Assembly (NCBI RefSeq): GCF_008386585.1
Contig: NZ_VUOB01000042.1
Span: 100,828 to 164,827 of the forward strand
DNA length: 64,000 nucleotides
Reading direction: 5' to 3'
Source of the DNA: Solihabitans fulvus
GTDB lineage: Bacteria > Actinomycetota > Actinomycetes > Mycobacteriales > Pseudonocardiaceae
Shown piece after piece: positions 37,490 through 46,516 of the stretch. Each line of letters opens with the position of its first letter. Position 1 is the stretch's first letter. The notes under the pieces are model-generated. The model was not told where the DNA came from and searched no databases. It saw only the letters and a program-made list of their open reading frames with translations. The position numbers and the translations under genes were made by a program.

Positions 37490-37972
37490 CTACTCGGCGG
37501 CCACACCCTCCTCAAGGGCGTCCAGCAGCGGGCCGACCCGGAACGGAATCTGCTCGGTCAGCGCGACCGCCGTCGTGCTGCGGATGACGCCCCGACAGGC
37601 CAGCACCGCGTTGACCACCTCGTGCAGGTGGCGGGTGTTGCGTGCGGCGACCCGCACCATGATGTCACCGTCGCCGGCGATGGTGTGCGCCTCCAGCACG
37701 AACGGCACCGCGGCCATGTCTGCGACCGCGGCGGAGAGGCTGCCCTGGGCGACCTGCATCGTGACGAACGCGGTGACCTCGACGCCGAGGGCGGTGTAGT
37801 CGACCTCCCTCCCCCGGTGACCGACGACGCCCTGCCGTTCGAGGCGGGTCGTCCTGGCGTGCGCGGTGTTGCGGGCGATGCCTAGGCGCTCGGCGAGTTC
37901 GGTGATGCCGATCCTCGGGCTCGCCACGAGCTCCCGCAGCACCTGGAGATCGAGGCCGTTCAACGTGACCAC
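37490..37972 (-). CDS. Lrp/AsnC family transcriptional regulator
   Basis: A ~160-residue Lrp-type protein. The N-terminal HTH is GLDLQVLRELVASPRIGITE then LAERLGIARNTAHARTTRLE; the C-terminal RAM (amino-acid-binding) domain runs from VEVTAFVTMQVAQ to TEQIPFRVGPLL. The start is uncertain: GTG at 37972 has GAGAAGG upstream, but TTG at 38023 would add 17 residues. It is divergent from the indolepyruvate oxidoreductase gene, a pairing seen where Lrp proteins control amino-acid breakdown, so an aromatic or branched amino acid is the expected effector. Confidence 0.87.
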   Translation of the reverse strand: MVTLNGLDLQVLRELVASPRIGITELAERLGIARNTAHARTTRLERQGVVGHRGREVDYTALGVEVTAFVTMQVAQGSLSAAVADMAAVPFVLEAHTIAGDGDIMVRVAARNTRHLHEVVNAVLACRGVIRSTTAVALTEQIPFRVGPLLDALEEGVAAE

Positions 37973-38108
37973 GGTGCGCAACCTTCTCAATTCGGCCGAC
38001 CCACTTTTGCGCGAATCGCTCAACTTTTCTCTCGGAGTCTTGCACAGCGCTCACCTCGCACACTTCAGTTGCCCGCAGCGCGCAGGCAGTGGGAAAGGTG
38101 TGACGACG

Positions 38109-41100
38109 ATGACGCACGATGCTGCGACCGGTTCTCCGGTCGGTGCCGAGGCACTGCTGGACGGTTACGTGCCGGGTGACGTGCTGCGCAGGACGTCCGG
38201 CCTCGGCGCGATGACCGGCGTCCAGGCCCTCGGCAGGCTGCTGTTCGACCAGCACCGCGCCGACCAGCGACGGGGCTGGCACACCGCGGGACTCGTGTCC
38301 GGGTACCGAGGCTCCCCGCTCGCCGGCCTCGACCTGGTCCTCGAACGGCACGCCGACCTGCTCGCCGAGCACGACATCCGGTTCATCCCCGGCGTCAACG
38401 AGGAGCTCGGCGCGACCGTCGTCTACGGCTCCCAGCTCGCCCCGCAGCTGCCCGGCCCGCGCTTCGACGGCGTGTTCGGCCTCTGGTACGGCAAGGCGCC
38501 CGGCGTGGACCGCTCGGTCGACGCGTTCAAGCACGGCACCTGGATGGGCACCACCCCGCGCGGCGGCGTGCTCGTCGCGGCCGGCGACGACCCGGCGAGC
38601 AAGTCCTCCTCGCTGCCGTCGAACTCGACCATGGCGCTGGCCGAGTCCTACATGCCGGTGCTCGCGCCCGTCGACGTCGCCGACGTGTTGCGGTTGGGCC
38701 GGTTCGGGTTCGAGATGTCCCGGTTCAGCGGCGCGTGGGTCGGGTTCACCGTCGTCACCAACGTCGGCGACGCCTACGAGGTGATCGACCTCGGCGTCGA
38801 GCAGGACTTCGTCGTCCCCGAGTTCGAGTGGAACGGCGCGCCGTGGCAGCCGACCTTCAAGCAGGGCGTGACGATCCCGGAGGCCATCGCGCTCGAACGG
38901 GAGGTGCTCGACGGCAGGCTCGCCGCCGCCACCGCGTTCGCCTCGGCCAACGGGTTGGACCGGATCGAGGGCGCGGTCGGCGAGGCCCGGCTCGGCCTGG
39001 TCGCCTCCGGGCACACCTACGCGCAGCTGCGCGACGCCCTCGACCGGCTGGGCCTTGGCGAGGACGCGCTGCGGCGGCGCGGGATCAGGGTGCTGCGGCT
39101 CGGCCTGACCCACCCCATCGACCGCGCCGGCCTGCTGCGCTTCGCCGACGGCCTCGACGAGATCGTCGTCGTCGAGGACAAGCGGGCGTTCATCGAGACC
39201 CAGATCAAGGAAGCGCTGTACGACCTGAGCGTCCGGCCGAGGGTCTTCGGCAAGCAGGGACCGGACGGCAGGGCGCTCGTGCCGGTGCACGGCGCGCTGG
39301 AGGCCGACCGGATCATCGTGGCCCTCGCCAGGCTGCTGGCCGACCGGGTCGGCGGCGAGCACGTCGACCTACGCCACCCCGCGCTGCGCCCGCAGCTGCC
39401 CGCGCTGACGCTGACCCCGGTCAACCGCACGCCGTTCTTCTGTTCGGGCTGCCCGCACAACCGCTCGACCGAGACGCCGGAGGGATCGCTCGCGGGGGCC
39501 GGCATCGGCTGCCACGCGATGACCACCTTCATGGACCGCAGCATCGGCTTCACGCAGATGGGCGGCGAGGGCGTCAGCTGGGTCGGCGCCGCGCCGTTCA
39601 CCGACACCGAGCACCTCTTCCAGAACCTCGGCGACGGCACGTTCTTCCACTCGGGCAGCCTCGCCGTCCGGCAGGCCGTCGCCGCCGGCACGAACATCAC
39701 GTTCAAGCTGCTCTACAACGCGGCCGTCGCGATGACCGGCGGGCAGCACGCGGACGGTTCGGTCGACCCCGCGTCGGTGACGTGGCTGCTGCACGGCGAG
39801 GGCGTCGCGCGCACGGTGATCGTCACCGACGAGCCGGGAAAGTACCCGCGTGGCACGAAGTTGGCTCCGGGTGTCACGGTCCACCACCGCGACCAGCTCG
39901 ACGAGGTGCAGCGGGAGCTGCGCGACACCGCCGGGGTCACGGTCCTGCTCTACGACCAGGCGTGCGCGGCCGAGACCCGCCGCAAGCGCAAGCGGGGACA
40001 GGCCCCCGACCCCGAGCGGCGGGTGCTGATCAACGAGGCGGTGTGCGAGGGCTGCGGCGACTGCGGCCAGAAGTCCAACTGCCTCAGCGTGGAGCCGGTC
40101 GAGACGGAGTTCGGCCGCAAGACGCAGATCGACCAGACCTCGTGCAACAAGGACTACTCCTGCCTGCGCGGCGACTGCCCGTCCTTCCTCACGGTCGTGC
40201 CGGGTTCCGCGCCCGCCGGCAAGGCGACGCGGCCGGCCGTCCGACGCGCCAACCTGCCCGCCGACCTGCCCGAGCCCTCGGCCCGCCCCTCGGCGGCCAA
40301 CCTGGTGATGGTCGGCATCGGCGGCACCGGCGTGGTGACCGCGAACCAGGTCCTGGCCACGGCCGCGCTGCTGTCCGGTTTGGACGCTCGCGCGCTGGAC
40401 CAGACCGGCCTGAGTCAGAAGGCCGGCGCCGTGGTCTCGCACCTGCGGATCACCCCGACCGCCGAGGGTCGTCCCGGCCTGGTCGGGGCCGGTGCGGCCG
40501 ACGGGTATCTGGTGTTCGACGCGCTGGCCGCGACCACCGAGGTGAACCTCGGCCGGTGCGACAAGGAGCGCACGGTCGCGGTGGTGTCCACCAGCGAGGT
40601 GCCGACGGGCCGGATGATCACGGATCCCACGGCGGCCTATCCCGGTCGCAGCGCGCTGCTCGGCCGGATCGCCGCGCGCACCCGCGCCGCCGAGTTGTCC
40701 GCGATGGACGCGCTGGACCTGGCCGAGCGCCTGTTCGGCAACACCGCTGCCGCGAACTTCCTGGTCATCGGCGCCGCCTACCAGAAGGGGCTGCTGCCGG
40801 TGTCCGCCGAGGCGATCGAGCGGGCCATCGAACTGAACGGTGTCGGCGTGAAGACGACCGTCCAGGCGTTCCGCGCGGGCCGCAAGTCCGTGCTGGCCCC
40901 GGACTGGCTGGCCGAGGAGACCGTCGAGGAGACGGCCGCGACACCGGTCCGGGCCAGCCGCGACGCGACAGCCGCGCTCGCGCTGGTCGAGGCGGCGACG
41001 GCGGGCTCGGTCGAGGTCGGCGAGGAGCTGCGCCGGATCCTGGAGATCCGCGTCCCCGACCTGGCCGCGTACCAGAACCTCGGGTATGCCCGACGGTACC

Positions 41101-41666
41101 TGGACGTCGTGACCTCGGTTGCCCGCGCGGAACGCGGAATCGTTGCTGGCGAACAGGTTCTGACCGAGACTGTGGCGCGCAACCTGTACAAGCTGATGGC
41201 GTACAAGGACGAGTACGAGGTGGCGAGGCTGCACCTGGACCCGGAACTCGACCGTCAGGTGCAGGAGCGGTTCGGCGCGGGCGCCAGGGTGAAGTACCAG
41301 TTGCACCCGCCGGTGCTGCGCGCGCTCGGCATGCAGCGCAAGATCTCCTTCGGCCGCACCGCACGACCGATGTTCCGGGTGCTGCGGGCGCTGCGCGGAC
41401 TGCGCGGCACGGCGGCCGACCCGTTCGGCTACGCGAAGCTCCGCCGCGTGGAGCGAGAGTTGGTCACCGAGTACGTCCAGGTCGCGCTGCGGCTGGCCGC
41501 CGAGTTGACCGCCGGCAACCACGCCTTGGCCGTGCGGATCGCCGGCCTGCCGGACGTGGTGCGCGGGTACGAGGAGATCAAGCTCGCGTCAGTGGAGACC
41601 TACCGGGCCAGGATGCAGGAGTCGTTGCGGGACTTGGCTGTCCCGGCCGAGGCCGCCAGCGTCTAG
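38109..41666 (+). CDS. Indolepyruvate ferredoxin oxidoreductase (fused, three-domain)
   Basis: An ~1185-residue fused 2-ketoacid:ferredoxin oxidoreductase that decarboxylates aryl- or branched-chain pyruvates to acyl-CoA. Residues ~30-420 are the pyrimidine-binding domain (TAGLVSGYRGSPLAGLDLVL, GVNEELGATVVYGSQLAP). Residues ~430-640 are the TPP domain (FFCSGCPHNRSTE, GIGCHAMTTF). A cysteine cluster at ~645-700 (CEGCGDC, SCNKDYSCLRGDC) holds Fe-S centres. Residues ~720-900 are the gamma domain (MVGIGGTGVVTANQVLATAA, DQTGLSQKAGAVVSHL). The C-terminal ~250 residues match the DUF6537 extension. ATG 38109 is preferred; in-frame GTG 38100 is possible. It catabolises transaminated aromatic or branched amino acids, and the divergent Lrp gene fits as its regulator. 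Confidence 0.93.
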   Translation: MTHDAATGSPVGAEALLDGYVPGDVLRRTSGLGAMTGVQALGRLLFDQHRADQRRGWHTAGLVSGYRGSPLAGLDLVLERHADLLAEHDIRFIPGVNEELGATVVYGSQLAPQLPGPRFDGVFGLWYGKAPGVDRSVDAFKHGTWMGTTPRGGVLVAAGDDPASKSSSLPSNSTMALAESYMPVLAPVDVADVLRLGRFGFEMSRFSGAWVGFTVVTNVGDAYEVIDLGVEQDFVVPEFEWNGAPWQPTFKQGVTIPEAIALEREVLDGRLAAATAFASANGLDRIEGAVGEARLGLVASGHTYAQLRDALDRLGLGEDALRRRGIRVLRLGLTHPIDRAGLLRFADGLDEIVVVEDKRAFIETQIKEALYDLSVRPRVFGKQGPDGRALVPVHGALEADRIIVALARLLADRVGGEHVDLRHPALRPQLPALTLTPVNRTPFFCSGCPHNRSTETPEGSLAGAGIGCHAMTTFMDRSIGFTQMGGEGVSWVGAAPFTDTEHLFQNLGDGTFFHSGSLAVRQAVAAGTNITFKLLYNAAVAMTGGQHADGSVDPASVTWLLHGEGVARTVIVTDEPGKYPRGTKLAPGVTVHHRDQLDEVQRELRDTAGVTVLLYDQACAAETRRKRKRGQAPDPERRVLINEAVCEGCGDCGQKSNCLSVEPVETEFGRKTQIDQTSCNKDYSCLRGDCPSFLTVVPGSAPAGKATRPAVRRANLPADLPEPSARPSAANLVMVGIGGTGVVTANQVLATAALLSGLDARALDQTGLSQKAGAVVSHLRITPTAEGRPGLVGAGAADGYLVFDALAATTEVNLGRCDKERTVAVVSTSEVPTGRMITDPTAAYPGRSALLGRIAARTRAAELSAMDALDLAERLFGNTAAANFLVIGAAYQKGLLPVSAEAIERAIELNGVGVKTTVQAFRAGRKSVLAPDWLAEETVEETAATPVRASRDATAALALVEAATAGSVEVGEELRRILEIRVPDLAAYQNLGYARRYLDVVTSVARAERGIVAGEQVLTETVARNLYKLMAYKDEYEVARLHLDPELDRQVQERFGAGARVKYQLHPPVLRALGMQRKISFGRTARPMFRVLRALRGLRGTAADPFGYAKLRRVERELVTEYVQVALRLAAELTAGNHALAVRIAGLPDVVRGYEEIKLASVETYRARMQESLRDLAVPAEAASV

Positions 41667-42045
41667 GCCGGCGACCTCGCACGCGGCCCGGACGAACGCG
41701 CGGACGCGGTTGGTCGCCGAGGAGGTCGGCCAGAGCAGGCCGTACTCGACCGGCGGGGCGTCCGCGAAGGGGACGAACGCGACTCCGGGTCTCGTGTGGT
41801 ACTTCGCGGCGCGGGCGGAGACGGGAGTGACGCCCCTGCCGGCCGCGACGAGCGAAAGGACCTCCGGCCAGTAGGTGACGGCCGGGCCCTGCGGAACGGG
41901 CTGGCCTGCCGGCGTGCTGGTCGGCAGGTGGTGGTCGAGCCAGCCCTGCGGGATGTTCCCCGCGATGGTCACGAGCGGGACGTCGGCGAGGTCCTCGACC
42001 GACACGCTGTCCCGGCGGGCGAGGGCGTGGTCGGCAGCGAGGTGC
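41667..42045 (-). pseudogene. LysR regulator remnant (C-terminal effector domain)
   Basis: Only the second half of a LysR-type substrate-binding domain remains: ALARRDSVSVEDLADVPLVT, then EVLSLVAAGRGVTPVSARAA and LLWPTSSATNRVRAFVRAA. The DNA-binding N-terminus and first half are missing. Upstream, around 42045, the sequence switches to part of a membrane protein read on the other strand. The 3' end runs against the oxidoreductase stop. Confidence 0.8.
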
Positions 42046-42158
42046 CCGTTGTCGTGTCGCTGACCGCCGGTCTCGGCCACATCCTGCTCACGGTCGGGCT
42101 GATCCTGCTGTTCGTCCTCCTCGGCAAGCGCGTCAGGGACCGAACCGCGGACGCCTGA
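42046..42158 (+). pseudogene. C-terminal stub of a membrane protein
   Basis: About 37 codons, VVVSLTAGLGHILLTVGLIL then LFVLLGKRVRDRTADA, form one membrane helix plus a basic tail, as at the end of a multi-pass transporter. No start or ribosome binding site fits. It is joined to the LysR remnant on the opposite strand, so one deletion probably removed the bodies of two neighbouring genes. Confidence 0.55.
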
Positions 42159-42166
42159 CACCACCA

Positions 42167-42763
42167 TCACGGACCGTCCGCGATGTCCTGCACCCCCTCC
42201 TGCGACCACGACAACTCGCCGCTTCGCAGCTGCCCGACGACCCCGCGCAACCAGCTCAGCTCCGCCTCGGTCACCACGCGCAGGTACTCCGCTTCCAGCA
42301 TGCTGACGCGCGGCAACTTCGCTTGCGCGACAAGGTTTTCGTCGATCTCCGCCAGCGTCGCGGCGACCGCCGCCGCACGCCGTTCCAACACGTCGAGCGC
42401 CTCAAGCGGGGAGAACATCAGCACGTTCGACAGGGCCGCTGGGAACTCGGGGAACTCCTGCCTCGGCGCGGCGAGCATCTCCGCGAGCCACTCGCGCGCC
42501 GCCGCGCGGCCGACGTCGGTGATCTCGTACACGGTCCGCTCGGGATACAGCTGGTCCCGTTCGGTCTGTTGGACCGTGATCAGCTCCGCCGCGTACAGCC
42601 GTTCGATCGTCCGGTAGAGACTCGCCCGCTGCCCGACGTTGACCACCTGGTCCTTGCCCCACTGCCTGATCAGGCGCTGGATCCCGTACGGGTGCAACGG
42701 CTTGTAGACCAGCAACGCCAGCACGGTCAGGGCCAGCGGCGAACTGCGGACTGTGGCGCTCAT
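42167..42763 (-). CDS. PadR family transcriptional regulator
   Basis: A 198-residue PadR regulator. The winged helix spans residues ~8-85: SPLALTVLALLVYKPLHPYG, RASLYRTIERLYAAELITVQ and TVYEITDVGRAAAREWLAEM. The C-terminal ~100 residues are the Vir_act_alpha_C-type dimerisation helices (LDVLERRAAAVAATLAEIDE, EAEYLRVVTEAELSWLRGVV). ATG 42763 fits the family length; ATG 42775 is the alternative. It is divergent from the FAD monooxygenase, with a repeated ACTAGTTG between, and probably represses that enzyme. Confidence 0.9.
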   Translation of the reverse strand: MSATVRSSPLALTVLALLVYKPLHPYGIQRLIRQWGKDQVVNVGQRASLYRTIERLYAAELITVQQTERDQLYPERTVYEITDVGRAAAREWLAEMLAAPRQEFPEFPAALSNVLMFSPLEALDVLERRAAAVAATLAEIDENLVAQAKLPRVSMLEAEYLRVVTEAELSWLRGVVGQLRSGELSWSQEGVQDIADGP

Positions 42764-42787
42764 GTGACGGATCATAGCCCCAGAGTG

Positions 42788-42810
42788 ACTAGTTGACTCA
42801 GAACTAGTTG
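42788..42810. promoter_or_regulatory. Repeated ACTAGTTG, candidate PadR operator
   Basis: ACTAGTTG occurs at 42788-42795 and 42803-42810, one and a half helical turns apart. The second copy sits in the palindrome AACTAGTT. It lies in the 98-bp gap between the PadR and FAD monooxygenase genes. Assignment by position only. Confidence 0.45.
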
Positions 42811-42861
42811 CAGTGAAACTATCGATCCATCAACCGAGCGGAACACACAGCGGAGGCAGAC

Positions 42862-44034
42862 ATGACGGGGGTCAGGACCGCACTGGTCATCGGGGGCGGC
42901 ATCGCCGGTCCGGTCACGGCGCTGGCACTGCGCAAGGCCGGCATCGAGGCGACCGTCCACGAGGCGCACCCCGGCCCGTCGGACGGCGTCGGAGCCATGC
43001 TCACGGTCGCGCCCAACGGGCTCAACGCGCTGAAGGTCGTCGGCGCCGACGACGTGGTCCGCGCCGTCGGCCAGCCCGTGCCCGGCATGGTCATGGGCGA
43101 CAGCAGGGGCAACCGGTTCGTCGAGTCCCCAGGCCTTTCCGGCCTGCCGGCCAGCCAGGCCATGGCCCGCTCGGACCTCTTCCGCGTGCTGCACGACCAC
43201 GCCGTGGCCAACGGGGTCCGGGTCGAACACGGCAAGCGACTCGTCGGCGTCGATGAGACCCCGACCGGCGTCACCGCCCGCTTCGCCGACGGCAGCACCG
43301 CGACCGCCGACATCCTGATCGGCGCCGACGGCATCCGTTCCACCGTCCGGACGCTGATCGACCAGGACGCGCCCGGCCCCGAGTACGGCGGCGTGCTCAG
43401 CTTCGGCGGCATCGCCACCGGCAGCGGAGTCCCGGCCGAACCCGGCGTCATGCACTTCGTGTTCGGCGCGGCGTTCATCGGCTACTGGGCCCAGCCCGAC
43501 GGCACGATCGTCTGGTTCGGCAGCCTGCCGCACGCCGAGCCGATGACCTCGGCGCAGGCCCGCGAGGTGCCCTCGGCCGACTGGATGGCGCGGCTGCGCG
43601 AGCTCTACACCGACGACGACCTGGCGAGCACCCTGCTCGCGCACAGCGATCCCGACGAGCTGTTCGTCACCGGCCCCATGGAGATGATGCCGCCGGTGCC
43701 GCACTGGCACCGCGGCCGCATGGTGCTGGTCGGCGACTCGGCCCACGCCCCGTCGTCCAGCTCCGGCCAGGGCGCGTCGCTGGCCGTCGAGAGCGCGATC
43801 GAGCTGGCCCGCTGCCTGCGCGACCTCCCCGACGCGTCCTCGGCCTTCGCCGCCTACGAGAACCTCCGCCGCCCCAGGGTGGAGAGCATCGCGGCCGCCG
43901 CCGCGCGGACCAACCGGAAGAAGGCAGGCGAGGACGCCGCCCCCTCCGGTCCCCCGTCCTTCCCCACGCCCGAGCAGATGCTCGGCCCGGTGCACCGCCA
44001 CCTGATCGACTGGGACCAGACCGTCACCGCCTGA
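42862..44034 (+). CDS. FAD-dependent monooxygenase (PHBH/UbiH-like)
   Basis: A 390-residue flavoprotein monooxygenase. The FAD-binding start is ALVIGGGIAGPVTALALRKA (G-x-G-x-x-G); the DG motif is ILIGADGIRSTVR; the GD motif is RMVLVGDSAHAPSSSSGQGA. It has no membrane anchor. Enzymes of this class hydroxylate or epoxidise aromatic compounds, antibiotics or pigments with NAD(P)H and O2. The ATG has GGAGG five bases upstream. It is under the divergent PadR repressor, typical of induction by a toxic aromatic or by the substrate. It is convergent with the phosphodiesterase across a terminator. Confidence 0.92.
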   Translation: MTGVRTALVIGGGIAGPVTALALRKAGIEATVHEAHPGPSDGVGAMLTVAPNGLNALKVVGADDVVRAVGQPVPGMVMGDSRGNRFVESPGLSGLPASQAMARSDLFRVLHDHAVANGVRVEHGKRLVGVDETPTGVTARFADGSTATADILIGADGIRSTVRTLIDQDAPGPEYGGVLSFGGIATGSGVPAEPGVMHFVFGAAFIGYWAQPDGTIVWFGSLPHAEPMTSAQAREVPSADWMARLRELYTDDDLASTLLAHSDPDELFVTGPMEMMPPVPHWHRGRMVLVGDSAHAPSSSSGQGASLAVESAIELARCLRDLPDASSAFAAYENLRRPRVESIAAAAARTNRKKAGEDAAPSGPPSFPTPEQMLGPVHRHLIDWDQTVTA

Positions 44035-44055
44035 CCGCCGCCACGCGCCACGCCC

Positions 44056-44101
44056 GGCAGCACCGCCCGGACACGCCTGGCAGCACCGCCCGGACACGCC
44101 T
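44056..44101. repeat. 23-bp direct tandem duplication
   Basis: Two exact adjacent copies of a 23-bp unit starting GGCAGCACCGCCC (44056-44078 and 44079-44101) lie just beyond the monooxygenase stop and against the terminator stem. Confidence 0.9.
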
Positions 44102-44150
44102 CGGCCCGCACCGTCCCCTCCCGGATTGGAGGGGCCGAGGCGGGCCGAGG
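44099..44150. terminator. Nested bidirectional hairpin terminator
   Basis: Outer arms CCTCGGCCCG (44099-44108) and CGGGCCGAGG (44141-44150) pair perfectly; inside them CCCCTCC (44115-44121) pairs with GGAGGGG (44128-44134). The structure separates the convergent monooxygenase and phosphodiesterase genes. Confidence 0.8.
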
Positions 44151-44173
44151 CTCGTCAGCGTTACCGAGGACCG

Positions 44174-45829
44174 TTACCGGAGGTCGGGCAGCACCCTGGT
44201 GTGCTCGTGCCGAACGGCCTGGAGCGCGGAGGGGTCGAGGTTGAGCAGCCGCAGGATGGTCGGCGCGATCTGCGTGGTCTCCACCGGGCAGGTGACCTTC
44301 TCGTGGTGGTCGACGTGCGCGCCGGACACGACCAACGGCACATCCCGGTCGGCGGGCGCGGCGCCGCCGTGCTCCGCGATCTTGCCCTTGCCGCCGGTGT
44401 AGACGACGCCCTGCTGCACCACGCCGAACAGGTCGGGCACGCGGGAGTCGCCAGCGGACACGTGGAAGTACCGCGCGGCCTCCGCACCCGCGTAGACCGT
44501 CGCCAGGCCGGACGCGGTGAACGCCTTGGGCTTGCCGTCGATGTCGGTGCCGGTGCCGGACTGCGCCAGCAGGAACTTCTTGGCGAAGTCGGCTGCGGCC
44601 TGCGATCGGTCGGTCAGCCACACCATCATGGCGTCGTCGTTGGTCGACTGGGCGACCAGGTCACCGGCGCCGGGGTGGGCCGCCTTCCACGCCGCGTTCA
44701 GCCCGTCCATCAGCTTGCCGTCGGCGATCCTGGTCAGCTCGGCAGGCTTCGTCGGCGACTGGCCGTGCTTGGCGGACAGGATGACCGTGGTGTTGCCGGC
44801 GAGGTGCTGTTTGGCGATCTCCCCGACCAGCGCGCCGACCTTCTGGTCGACGAAGTCCAGCGCGCTGGACAGCACCGGGCCGGGGGTCACGCCGTCGGCG
44901 AGGTAACCGCCGGCCAGGCCGCCGGACTTCGGCAGCTTCTCCGCGGTGGACACCGACTGGAAGTTCATGCCGAAGATCCCCGGCACGCCGACCCTCGTGC
45001 CGCGGCTGTGGTCGTAGCCGTCGATCTCGTTGAGGACCGCCTGCACCTTGTACCCGTCGTACTGCTGGGTCTTGGCGTTGTCCTTGGTCCAGTCGACGCC
45101 GCTCGGCGCGCCGGCGGCCTGGCTGTTGATCTCCGGGGTGAACAGGTCCTGCACGCCGGTGCCCGACGGCCCGTTCAGGATCTCGTACGCGGCGTGCTTG
45201 TCGGACCACGCGGTCCGCAGGCCGTGCTGCCGCGCGACCTCGAAGACGGTGTTCACCTTGAGGTACTGGTGCGGGTACACGGGCTTGCAGGTCTTCGGGT
45301 CGACCGGCAGCTTGCTCGGGTCGATCAGCGTCTGCGGCGCGCCGGTGAGCTGGAGGATGCTGTCGGGCAGGCCGGCGAGGCCCTGGCCGGCATCCAGCGA
45401 CAGCGGATCCTTGTCCAGCAGTTCGGTGTAGCTGACCTCGGTGCCGGTCGCCTGGCCCGGCGTGCACGTGGTGGTGCCGGGCGGCAGGAGCGCGTGGTTG
45501 AAGCTGTCGTCGTAGTAGACGCCGGTGGTCGCCGGGTTGCCGCCGGTCACCTGCCCGACCATGCCGGGGAACGAGTCGGACGGCACCGGCGTCTGCGCGT
45601 GCGTGTAAGCCACCCCGTTGCCGACCAGCTTGGCAAGCGCGGAGTCCGGGTGGTGCGCCACAAACCAGTCGAGGTCGGCCTGGTGCAGGCCGTCCACGCT
45701 GAGCAGCAACACGTGCCGGTCCGACCGATGCCGGTCGTCCTGGGGCGCGGCGCCGGCCGTGGTGGCGGTGACCGCCGCCAGGGCGCACGCGACCGCGAGC
45801 GCGCCGGCGCTGCGTTGACGAAGACCCAT
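44174..45829 (-). CDS. Secreted alkaline-phosphatase-superfamily phosphodiesterase
   Basis: A 551-residue protein with a clear signal peptide (RQRSAGALAVACALAAVTAT, cleavage near AGA-AP). The mature part is a type-I phosphodiesterase/nucleotide pyrophosphatase fold: metal-binding HVLLLSVDGLHQADLDWF, the nucleophile threonine/serine region QTPVPSDSFPGMVGQVTGGN, VILSAKHGQSP and VPLVVSGAHVDH. It probably releases phosphate from nucleotides or phosphodiesters outside the cell. No neighbours in a phosphate regulon are visible. It is 170 bp downstream of the deaminase gene on the same strand but with its own upstream gap. Confidence 0.87.
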   Translation of the reverse strand: MGLRQRSAGALAVACALAAVTATTAGAAPQDDRHRSDRHVLLLSVDGLHQADLDWFVAHHPDSALAKLVGNGVAYTHAQTPVPSDSFPGMVGQVTGGNPATTGVYYDDSFNHALLPPGTTTCTPGQATGTEVSYTELLDKDPLSLDAGQGLAGLPDSILQLTGAPQTLIDPSKLPVDPKTCKPVYPHQYLKVNTVFEVARQHGLRTAWSDKHAAYEILNGPSGTGVQDLFTPEINSQAAGAPSGVDWTKDNAKTQQYDGYKVQAVLNEIDGYDHSRGTRVGVPGIFGMNFQSVSTAEKLPKSGGLAGGYLADGVTPGPVLSSALDFVDQKVGALVGEIAKQHLAGNTTVILSAKHGQSPTKPAELTRIADGKLMDGLNAAWKAAHPGAGDLVAQSTNDDAMMVWLTDRSQAAADFAKKFLLAQSGTGTDIDGKPKAFTASGLATVYAGAEAARYFHVSAGDSRVPDLFGVVQQGVVYTGGKGKIAEHGGAAPADRDVPLVVSGAHVDHHEKVTCPVETTQIAPTILRLLNLDPSALQAVRHEHTRVLPDLR

Positions 45830-45999
45830 CGTGTCTCCTCGTTGTTGATCAGGCTGCGGCGTCGAGAGATCCGCATGCCGGGGTTGGCCGCACCCTGCCC
45901 TCCCCGACTTACCGGCAACCCGCAGCCACCCGGCACCTCGGTGACCGCCTGCCGAACTCTGGGTGTCCTACCAGCAAAGATCGCTTTGCCCAGGATTTC

Positions 46000-46395
46000 C
46001 TAACCAGCCCTGAGATACGCGTCGGGCAGGAGTTCGGCGATGCTCACCTGCCTGGGCAGGTCCCGCGTCCCGATGATCACGTCGATCGAGGGGAAGTAGT
46101 CGACGAGCACCTGCCGGCAGCGGCCGCACGGCGGCAGCACGCCGCAGTCGCGGCCGCCGACCGCGACGATCGTGTCCAGGTCGTACGCGCCCCGGGCCGC
46201 CGCGGTGCCGATGAGCACCAGTTCGGCGCAGGGGCCACCGTTGAAATGGGCGACGTTCACCCCGACGATTATCCGGCCGTCCCGCGACCGCGCGGCCGAC
46301 GCCACGGTGTGGTTCTCACCTAAACAGTAGTTCTTCGCCACCTCGCTGGCGGCCTCGATGAGCTCGCGGTCCACCGCAGTGGAGTTCGTGGTCAT
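46000..46395 (-). CDS. Cytidine deaminase family protein, blasticidin-S-deaminase-like
   Basis: A 131-residue zinc deaminase. Zinc ligands are Cys56 with catalytic Glu58 in GGPCAELVLIG, and Cys90/Cys93 in PPCGRCRQVLVDY. Length and several segments are closer to fungal blasticidin-S deaminase, as I recall it, than to typical cytidine deaminases: HTVASAARSRDGRI, GVNVAHFNGGPCAELVLIGT and SIAELLPDAYL. It may therefore deaminate a cytosine nucleoside antibiotic rather than, or as well as, cytidine. ATG at 46395 has GAGG about nine bases upstream; an upstream start at 46482 would add unlikely sequence. No nucleoside-salvage genes are adjacent. Confidence 0.85.
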   Translation of the reverse strand: MTTNSTAVDRELIEAASEVAKNYCLGENHTVASAARSRDGRIIVGVNVAHFNGGPCAELVLIGTAAARGAYDLDTIVAVGGRDCGVLPPCGRCRQVLVDYFPSIDVIIGTRDLPRQVSIAELLPDAYLRAG

Positions 46396-46516
46396 GGTGA
46401 TCAGCCTCGTCTCGGGGGCAGGACCGGGACCGCCGTACCCCACACGCCGGCGGTACCGGTCCGTCAGTCGGTTGATGTGCACAAGCGTGGTGTGACCCAG
46501 CGAAGGGGTGCTGTCC

